Assembly (NCBI GenBank): GCA_025455085.1 | Contig: JALONF010000128.1 | Coordinates: 1-6,165, forward strand | Source of the DNA: Ignavibacteriaceae bacterium | Lineage (GTDB): Bacteria > Bacteroidota > Ignavibacteria > Ignavibacteriales > Ignavibacteriaceae | Direction: 5' to 3' | Length of the DNA stretch: 6,165 nucleotides | Shown: positions 1 to 4,298 of the stretch, piece after piece | Numbering within the stretch: the stretch's first letter is position 1 | How the letters are laid out: each line of letters begins with the position of its first letter | The notes under the pieces: model-generated | Database searches by the model: none | What the model was told of the DNA's origin: nothing | What the model saw: only the letters and a program-made list of their open reading frames with translations | Translations under genes and position numbers: made by a program

Positions 1-100
1 CTGGGAGAATAAGCTTTTGTAATGTTTTCATATCTCTTTTTTTATTTGATTAAATTGCAAACAAATTTAAAGAATTTACACTCAACTATTCAATGCAATT

Positions 101-104
101 GAGG
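101..104 (+). promoter_or_regulatory. Shine-Dalgarno site deciding the DUF423 start
   Basis: GAGG lies six bases before the ATG at 111 and inside the reading frame that would start at the ATG at 93. This argues for the shorter protein. Confidence 0.6.
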
Positions 105-110
105 ATTGAA

Positions 111-479
111 ATGAACGATAAAAAAATGTGGATAATAATTTCTGCGGTTTCGGGTTTTACCGCTGTAGTAATAGGTGCTTTTGGTGCTCACGGATTAAGG
201 GAAAAATTATCTGCTGAAATGCTTGAAGTTTATAAGACAGGTGTCTTATATCAATTCTTTCATACGATAGTACTTTTAGTCCTTTCATTAAATAATTCTA
301 TCAAAGGTAAAATTGCCTCAATATTCCTTCTGGCCGGGATAATTCTTTTCTCGTTTTCACTTTACGTTTACTCAACTTCGGGTATACGTTTTTTTGCAAT
401 GATAACACCTGTTGGCGGAGTATGCTTTCTGATAGGATGGCTGTGGCTGATTGCTGAAGTGATTAGAAAAAAAGGCTAA
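111..479 (+). CDS. DUF423 family small integral membrane protein (YgdD-like)
   Basis: This 122-residue protein matches the DUF423 family, small inner-membrane proteins of unknown biochemical function. The family signature is visible near the N-terminus as GAFGAHGL, followed by a YKTGVLYQFFHT stretch. Hydrophobic segments at roughly residues 6-26, 44-60, 67-87 and 93-114 suggest four membrane helices, which is usual for the family, and the length fits. The ATG at 111 is preferred because GAGG at 101-104 sits six bases before it. An in-frame ATG at 93 would add six residues but has no ribosome binding site. The gene ends only nine bases from the stop of the convergent methyltransferase gene. 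The family assignment is firm; the cellular role is unknown. Confidence 0.9.
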   Translation: MNDKKMWIIISAVSGFTAVVIGAFGAHGLREKLSAEMLEVYKTGVLYQFFHTIVLLVLSLNNSIKGKIASIFLLAGIILFSFSLYVYSTSGIRFFAMITPVGGVCFLIGWLWLIAEVIRKKG

Positions 480-488
480 TCATAAGAT

Positions 489-1043
489 TTATTTGATTGC
501 TCTTAATTTAAAGAATACTTCTTCAGGTGAGAAAATACCCGCGAAGAACCTTTCATAAATAACGGGTTCAAGGTTCACGAAGAAATCCATCCACTTTAAA
601 AGAGCAAAGTGCGAAGTAATGAATTTTTTTTCCAGAACTTCGAATTGTGCTTTACCTTCGTAGTTAGTTCTGTGATTGAGCTTCCATTTTTCATAAAACT
701 TCAGTTGCCGATTTCCAATAAATTCATAATTATCAAATGTGCGGATTGAGAATGGAATTTTATGATCCGGTTCGCCGAAGTATTTTGTATTCAAAAAGAA
801 AGGTGCATATACAGTCAGTATGCCGTTTGGTTTAAGAATACGATATATCTCTGATATTGTATGGTGAAAACTATTCAGGTGTTCCAGAACGTGGGAGGCA
901 TAAATTTCATCAAAATAATTCTCTTCGAAAGGATAGGGAAAGGAATTAATATTGTGGATCATATTTCCACCATAGTCAACAATATCGAGATTGATGTAGC
1001 CGTCTTTTATGTCCTTACCGCAACCAAGATTTAGTTTGTTCAT
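489..1043 (-). CDS. class I SAM-dependent methyltransferase (Methyltransf_11-like)
   Basis: The protein has 184 residues and a Rossmann-type methyltransferase fold. Motif I, which binds S-adenosylmethionine, is LNLGCG at residues 4-9. The acidic residue at the end of strand 2 is D20, within INLDIVD. FDEIYASHVLEHL spans residues 44-56, and RILKPNGILTVYAPFF spans 68-83, the usual post-motif segment with a KPNG turn. The substrate cannot be told from sequence. The C-terminal third, rich in Phe, Lys and Glu, probably shapes the substrate site. Similar short enzymes are often found near glycan or lipid modification genes, but no such neighbours are visible here. The start is the ATG at 1043; the AT-rich leader shows no clear Shine-Dalgarno site. 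An intrinsic terminator separates it from rlpA upstream, so it probably has its own promoter. Confidence 0.88.
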   Translation of the reverse strand: MNKLNLGCGKDIKDGYINLDIVDYGGNMIHNINSFPYPFEENYFDEIYASHVLEHLNSFHHTISEIYRILKPNGILTVYAPFFLNTKYFGEPDHKIPFSIRTFDNYEFIGNRQLKFYEKWKLNHRTNYEGKAQFEVLEKKFITSHFALLKWMDFFVNLEPVIYERFFAGIFSPEEVFFKLRAIK

Positions 1044-1110
1044 TTTAATTTTTTCAAGTTCTTCAATTTATTTATGGTAAATTTAACGATGGACAGTGAT
1101 AATATGGAAT

Positions 1111-1139
1111 AAAAAAGCCCGATCATAAAAAGACCGGGC
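1111..1139 (-). terminator. Rho-independent terminator of rlpA
   Basis: Read on the - strand, GCCCGGTC (1139-1132) pairs with GATCGGGC (1124-1117). This gives an eight-base stem with one G-U pair and a seven-base loop, followed at once by six T (1116-1111). It lies 24 bases past the rlpA stop. No T-tract follows on the + strand, so it acts in one direction. Confidence 0.85.
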
Positions 1140-1162
1140 CGGGCTGAAAAGATTTGATGATT

Positions 1163-1657
1163 TTAATTAACCGTAACTGTGGGATTATAATTCTCACCTA
1201 GAGCAACTTCCTGAACTTTAACTCTGGCAACACCCTTTTCAAGTATTCCAAGTTCTATTGCCGCACCCTTTGATAGATCAAGTTCCCTGCCTTCAATGTA
1301 GGGTCCTCTGTCATTTATCCGCACAATTACTGATTTACCATTTTTTGGGTTTGTGATCTTTAAAAGCGTTCCGAAGCTTAAATGTTTATGAGCTGCAGTT
1401 AACGCCATTTGGTCATAAACCTCTCCGTTAGCTGTATTTCTGCCGTGAAACTTCGGACCATACCAGGATGCCTTTAGAGTTCCACGATCAATAAGTCTAA
1501 CCGCTGAAGTATTAACGGTGTTTTCTTTTACCGTCACAGGAACGAATTCTTCGATTAAAATTCGCTCATTTTCTACATTTTTCTCTCCATTTAACACGGT
1601 AAAGCCAACCAATGCACCGATTGCTAATGTAAAAAACACAATTATTAATGACTTCAA
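1163..1657 (-). CDS. rlpA: RlpA-like double-psi beta-barrel protein (septal ring lytic transglycosylase family)
   Basis: The protein has 164 residues. A hydrophobic N-terminal segment (about residues 3-22) looks like an uncleaved signal anchor or signal peptide and has no lipobox cysteine. A poorly conserved linker follows to about residue 58, then an RlpA barrel at about 60-151. Signature motifs are ASWYGPKFHGRNTANGE (63-79), TAAHKHLSFGT (87-97) and RINDRGPYIEGRELDLS (113-129). H90 and D116 match the positions proposed as catalytic in RlpA proteins that cleave peptidoglycan strands lacking stem peptides. There is no C-terminal SPOR domain, so it may not be targeted to the division septum in the way of longer RlpA proteins. 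The start is TTG, supported by AAAGAGG six bases upstream. Family membership is near certain; actual lytic activity is inferred, since some family members lack it. Confidence 0.92.
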   Translation of the reverse strand: MKSLIIVFFTLAIGALVGFTVLNGEKNVENERILIEEFVPVTVKENTVNTSAVRLIDRGTLKASWYGPKFHGRNTANGEVYDQMALTAAHKHLSFGTLLKITNPKNGKSVIVRINDRGPYIEGRELDLSKGAAIELGILEKGVARVKVQEVALGENYNPTVTVN

Positions 1658-1663
1658 ATAGAA

Positions 1664-1670
1664 CCTCTTT
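1664..1670 (-). promoter_or_regulatory. Shine-Dalgarno site supporting the rlpA TTG start
   Basis: On the - strand AAAGAGG lies six bases before the TTG at 1657. It supports this non-ATG start, since the frame stays open upstream without a better candidate. Confidence 0.7.
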
Positions 1671-1686
1671 AATAGTTTAACATGTA

Positions 1687-1717
1687 TTGACGTGTCAAAC
1701 TTAAGTTGGCGTCGCCA
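1687..1717. repeat. three abutting short palindromes upstream of rlpA
   Basis: Three dyads lie end to end: TTGACGTGTCAA (1687-1698, arms of five around two bases), AACTTAAGTT (1698-1707, perfect) and TGGCGTCGCCA (1707-1717, arms of five around one base). They lie 30 to 60 bases upstream of the rlpA start codon, where an operator or promoter would be expected. They could equally be the end of an old element. Function is not shown by sequence. Confidence 0.45.
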
Positions 1718-1900
1718 CTATTGCAATGGAAGATTAAGTCAATGTTACCTGATACTGATTAGTCAAACTATCGACCTTAATGGTGTATTAGTCGAAAAAG
1801 TGGCCATCTTTATGACACAAAATTCGATTTCCGTCGATATTAGCATTTTACTTGTCGGAATGGTTCAGTGCAGAGGCAGAGGTTTGCAAATGAAAGGAGT

Positions 1901-1979
1901 CAAAAGTAATTGCAGATAAGATAGCATATGCCCAGTCTCATATTCTATCTCTATCGCTAACCAAGTACTATTACTTTTG
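1901..1979. repeat. 79-base imperfect inverted repeat
   Basis: The outer arms are CAAAAGTAAT (1901-1910) and ATTACTTTTG (1970-1979), perfectly complementary over ten bases. Nested inside, GATAAGATAG (1915-1924) pairs with CTATCTCTATC (1945-1955) with one bulge, and ATATG (1926-1930) pairs with CATAT (1939-1943) around an eight-base centre. The internal loops are unequal, four bases on the left and fourteen on the right. It lies in the gene-free region, has no T-tract and is not an obvious terminator. It may be a remnant of a small palindromic element or a structured RNA. Confidence 0.5.
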
Positions 1980-2296
1980 GAATCCAGTCCGCAATTGGTT
2001 GCAGGTGACAAACCCTACGATTAGAAATCAATAAAAATTCCAAGGGGCTATCTAAATTAAACAGGTCGGATTGATCATTTATAATCAAGCCGTAGCTGCC
2101 AGGCAAGCGAAAAGCTTTCAACAAGATGAAGTTTATTAAAAGATTTCTCCGAATAACCAACATCGAAAACAGGGTTGCAATTGTAATTATCCCAATCAGG
2201 ATTTCTAAAAATAGAGAAGAATATTATTATTAGTGATATAGTTTTAGAGTGCTAAAGATAGATGAAGATTAAATCTCAATGCTTTCAATGTTTTCC

Positions 2297-2310
2297 TTGA
2301 TCATGATTGA
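2297..2310. promoter_or_regulatory. possible FNR/CRP-family box upstream of hydF
   Basis: TTGATCATGATTGA resembles the FNR consensus TTGAT-N4-ATCAA: the left half-site is perfect and the right matches three of five bases. It lies 65 bases before the hydF start, a sensible place for oxygen-responsive control of an anaerobic gene. A single imperfect site in AT-rich DNA is weak evidence. Confidence 0.22.
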
Positions 2311-2374
2311 TGGAATAGTTTTTGTCAAACACGTGAATAAAAACGTCGATTAAGAACTAACTTACATTTATCGA

Positions 2375-3580
2375 ATGATCAAGGCAGGGGAAGCAGATAA
2401 GCTTCACATAGCGATTTTAGGCAGAAAGAATGTTGGTAAATCATTGCTGATTAACCGCATTGTAAGTCAGGAACTTTTCGTTGTAAATGAGATCCCAGGA
2501 ACAATAGCTGATCCTGTAAGCAAAGCAGTCGAACTTTTACCTTATGGACCGGTTGTCATCATTGATACAGCAGGCATTGATGATAATGAATTTGATAAGA
2601 AGAGACTTAATAGAACAGTCAAAGCAATTTCATCTGCCGATTTTGCCATTTTGGTTTTGGATGCAAGAGATCAGCTTGATAAAAATGAAACCGATTTAAT
2701 TACTAATCTTCAAAAATTAAAGACTCCTTTTCTTGTTGCTGTCAATAAGATTGAATTCGGAATTAATTCCAATTTGCTCACAGAGCTTGAAGCGCTCGAA
2801 GTTACCCACTTTGAATTATCCTGCAAGGAAAATGCTGGTATCGAAAACTTCAAGAAAAAATTAGTTCACCTGCTGCCTGGTGAAAAAAAAACTCCTCTAA
2901 TTAAAGATCTTGTTACTGAAGGAGATGTGGTGGTACTGGTTGTTCCTGATAATCTCGATGAATTGCATGGAAGTGTTTTTAAATCACAGATCAAAAAAAT
3001 TCAGGAAGAACTTGGTGAGGATATAGTGAAAGTTGTTGTTAAAGAATATGAGTTGGCAAGTTCACTTATAAAACTAAAAAATCCACCTGAACTCGTAATT
3101 GCAGATAGCCATATTATCAGGCAGGTTGCTGAAGAAATTTCCGAAAGTGTAAAGTTAACTACATACTCGATTGTTATGACTAGACATCAAGGAAACCTCT
3201 CTGAATTTGTAAAAGGGATAAAAAAAATTGAGAAACTAGAAAACGGCGATAAAGTGTTAATTTCAGAAGGTTGTAATAATCATTTGCAGGAGTATGAAAT
3301 TGGCAAAATAAAAATTCAGGAGTGGCTAAAACTTTATTCAAAAAAGAAATTACAGATTGATTATTCCAACGGCTGCGGTTTCCCGGATAACCTTTCGGAT
3401 TACAACCTTATTGTTCATTGTGATGGTTGTTCGATTTCAAATAAAATTATTCATACTAAAGTTAAGCAGGCAAAGTTGCTGAACATACCAATAATTAATT
3501 ATGGAGTGCTTACTTCATTTTTAAATCATACAATCTCACGCTCCATTCTGCCTTTTACTGAAGAAGTTACTGTCTTGTAA
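2375..3580 (+). CDS. hydF: [FeFe]-hydrogenase H-cluster maturation GTPase HydF
   Basis: HydF is the cytoplasmic GTPase and [4Fe-4S] scaffold on which the diiron subcluster made with HydE and HydG is completed and passed to apo-HydA. The protein has 401 residues, normal for the family. The N-terminal GTPase domain (about 8-170) shows the P-loop GRKNVGKS (16-23), the switch-I PGT with T43, and DTAG (64-67). The G4 motif is NKIE (124-127) rather than NKxD. A dimerisation domain follows (about 175-265). The cluster domain has C300 and HCDGC at 348-352, giving the three cysteine ligands C300, C349 and C352, plus the conserved NYGV near the C-terminus. The usual C-x-H is here C-N-N-H, so position 302 is Asn and a His follows at 303. 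The ATG has no Shine-Dalgarno site, but family alignment supports it. The hydrogenase subunit genes follow on the same strand. Confidence 0.95.
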   Translation: MIKAGEADKLHIAILGRKNVGKSLLINRIVSQELFVVNEIPGTIADPVSKAVELLPYGPVVIIDTAGIDDNEFDKKRLNRTVKAISSADFAILVLDARDQLDKNETDLITNLQKLKTPFLVAVNKIEFGINSNLLTELEALEVTHFELSCKENAGIENFKKKLVHLLPGEKKTPLIKDLVTEGDVVVLVVPDNLDELHGSVFKSQIKKIQEELGEDIVKVVVKEYELASSLIKLKNPPELVIADSHIIRQVAEEISESVKLTTYSIVMTRHQGNLSEFVKGIKKIEKLENGDKVLISEGCNNHLQEYEIGKIKIQEWLKLYSKKKLQIDYSNGCGFPDNLSDYNLIVHCDGCSISNKIIHTKVKQAKLLNIPIINYGVLTSFLNHTISRSILPFTEEVTVL

Positions 3581-3713
3581 AGCATAATGTTTATCTAACA
3601 AAAAGCACTATTGCAAATAATTAATTTTAACATTTGATACAGCGCACATTTACTTTCCATCTTTCAATAAATACCTTCTCAAAAGCAAGAAAAATCAATT
3701 GCTATTGTAGAAT

Positions 3714-3750
3714 GTTGATTTGAAATTTTAACTTAGTATCAACTTTTTTT
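3714..3750 (+). other. inverted repeat followed by a T-tract between hydF and hydC; possible weak terminator or operator
   Basis: GTTGAT (3714-3719) and ATCAAC (3738-3743) form a perfect six-base inverted repeat around 18 bases, followed directly by seven T (3744-3750). As a hairpin it is short, AT-rich and wide-looped, so it would be a weak terminator of hydF. The half-sites also resemble FNR half-sites, but the spacing is far too long for one FNR dimer. The rest of 3581-3815 shows no gene; a promoter for the next two genes is likely somewhere here. Confidence 0.25.
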
Positions 3751-3806
3751 CTTCAACCAATGGCATCTTAAATGAATTAGTATTGGCGATTACGAAATCA
3801 ACTTTT

Positions 3807-3810
3807 GAGG
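3807..3810 (+). promoter_or_regulatory. Shine-Dalgarno site deciding the hydC start
   Basis: GAGG lies five bases before the ATG at 3816, at ideal spacing. The alternative in-frame TTG at 3783 has no such site, so the ATG is preferred. Confidence 0.65.
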
Positions 3811-3815
3811 AAAAA

Positions 3816-4298
3816 ATGCACAACCAGGTCTTTGAAAACTATCAAATTAATGACAGAAGCAGTTTAATTCCGCTTCTTCAGGATATTCAATCAATTTACG
3901 GCTACCTTCCGGAGAATGCTCTCAGAGATATTTCAGACTTTGTTAAGGTTCCATTGAGCCGGGTTTACGGAGTCGCTACTTTTTATAATCAATTCAGATT
4001 AACTCCACTGGGTGAAAATGTAATACGCGTTTGCAGAGGAACTGCCTGTCACGTGAAGAATTCAGCTAACATTCTTTATGCTCTTGAAACAGAACTCGGA
4101 ATAAAAGCTGGTCAGACTACCCGCGATAAAAAATTCACTCTTGAAGTTGTTAACTGTATCGGAGCTTGTTCAATAGCTCCCGTAATTTTGGTTAATGAAG
4201 ATTATCACGGAAGAATTTCTGTAAAGGATATTCCTAAAATTCTTAAGAAATATCAAACTGCAAAAAAAATTGAGAAAGCAGAGGAGGTTGCACAATGA
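3816..4298 (+). CDS. hydC: [2Fe-2S] NuoE-like subunit of NAD(H)-linked [FeFe]-hydrogenase (HydC)
   Basis: This protein has 160 residues, close to the length of HydC of the Thermotoga trimeric hydrogenase and of NuoE in complex I. It carries the [2Fe-2S] cluster that works beside the flavin subunit to move electrons between NADH and the rest of the complex. An N-terminal helical region (about 1-60, including LPLLQDIQ-type and SRVYGVATFYNQF segments) is typical of the family. A thioredoxin-like fold follows, with ligands C73 and C78 in CRGTACH and C114 and C118 in CIGAC. All four ligands are present. The ATG at 3816 has a good GAGG site; a TTG at 3783 would add 11 residues without one. Its stop overlaps the next start as ATGA, so the two are translationally coupled. 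The pairing with hydF favours a hydrogenase over respiratory complex I, where nuoE sits among other nuo genes. Confidence 0.9.
   Translation: MHNQVFENYQINDRSSLIPLLQDIQSIYGYLPENALRDISDFVKVPLSRVYGVATFYNQFRLTPLGENVIRVCRGTACHVKNSANILYALETELGIKAGQTTRDKKFTLEVVNCIGACSIAPVILVNEDYHGRISVKDIPKILKKYQTAKKIEKAEEVAQ
4281..4287 (+). promoter_or_regulatory. Shine-Dalgarno site of hydB within hydC
   Basis: GAGGAGG lies seven bases before the ATG at 4295, inside the last codons of hydC. With the ATGA overlap it fixes the start and explains why the Cys-rich N-terminus is really translated. Confidence 0.75.

Larger units (their letters stand above)
1658..2374. other. 717-base region without a convincing gene, possibly a decayed gene
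   Basis: No intact gene can be supported between the divergent starts of rlpA and hydF. The longest open stretches are a 75-codon + frame opening with GTG at 1692 and a 68-codon - frame at 2163-1957. Neither has a recognisable motif or ribosome binding site. Other frames hold broken but protein-like stretches. On + at 1816-2031 there is a frame interrupted by one TGA at 1891, and at 2126-2233 a 35-codon lysine- and arginine-rich piece. On -, shifting frame near 1957 would extend the 68-codon frame by about 31 codons. These may be remnants of a decayed gene, or chance. The region also holds clustered palindromes at 1687-1717 and a long inverted repeat at 1901-1979, and must contain the promoters of both flanking genes. 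Confidence 0.5.

Noticed and set aside
93..110. ATG at 93 as start of the DUF423 gene
   Set aside because: The Shine-Dalgarno site GAGG lies after it and serves the ATG at 111.
1669..1698. Sigma70-like promoter for rlpA (TTGACA with an AT-rich -10, on -)
   Set aside because: The only usable -10 overlaps the ribosome binding site, so the transcript would start almost at the start codon; the TTGACA is better explained as part of the palindrome.
1692..1919. 75-codon + frame beginning with GTG
   Set aside because: No ribosome binding site and no recognisable motif; its start lies within the palindrome cluster. Likely chance or relic.
1957..2163. 68-codon - frame
   Set aside because: No family recognised, no clear ribosome binding site, and it ends inside the inverted repeat. 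Kept only as part of the possible decayed region.
3783..3815. TTG at 3783 as hydC start
   Set aside because: No Shine-Dalgarno site; the ATG at 3816 has GAGG five bases upstream and gives the usual family length.
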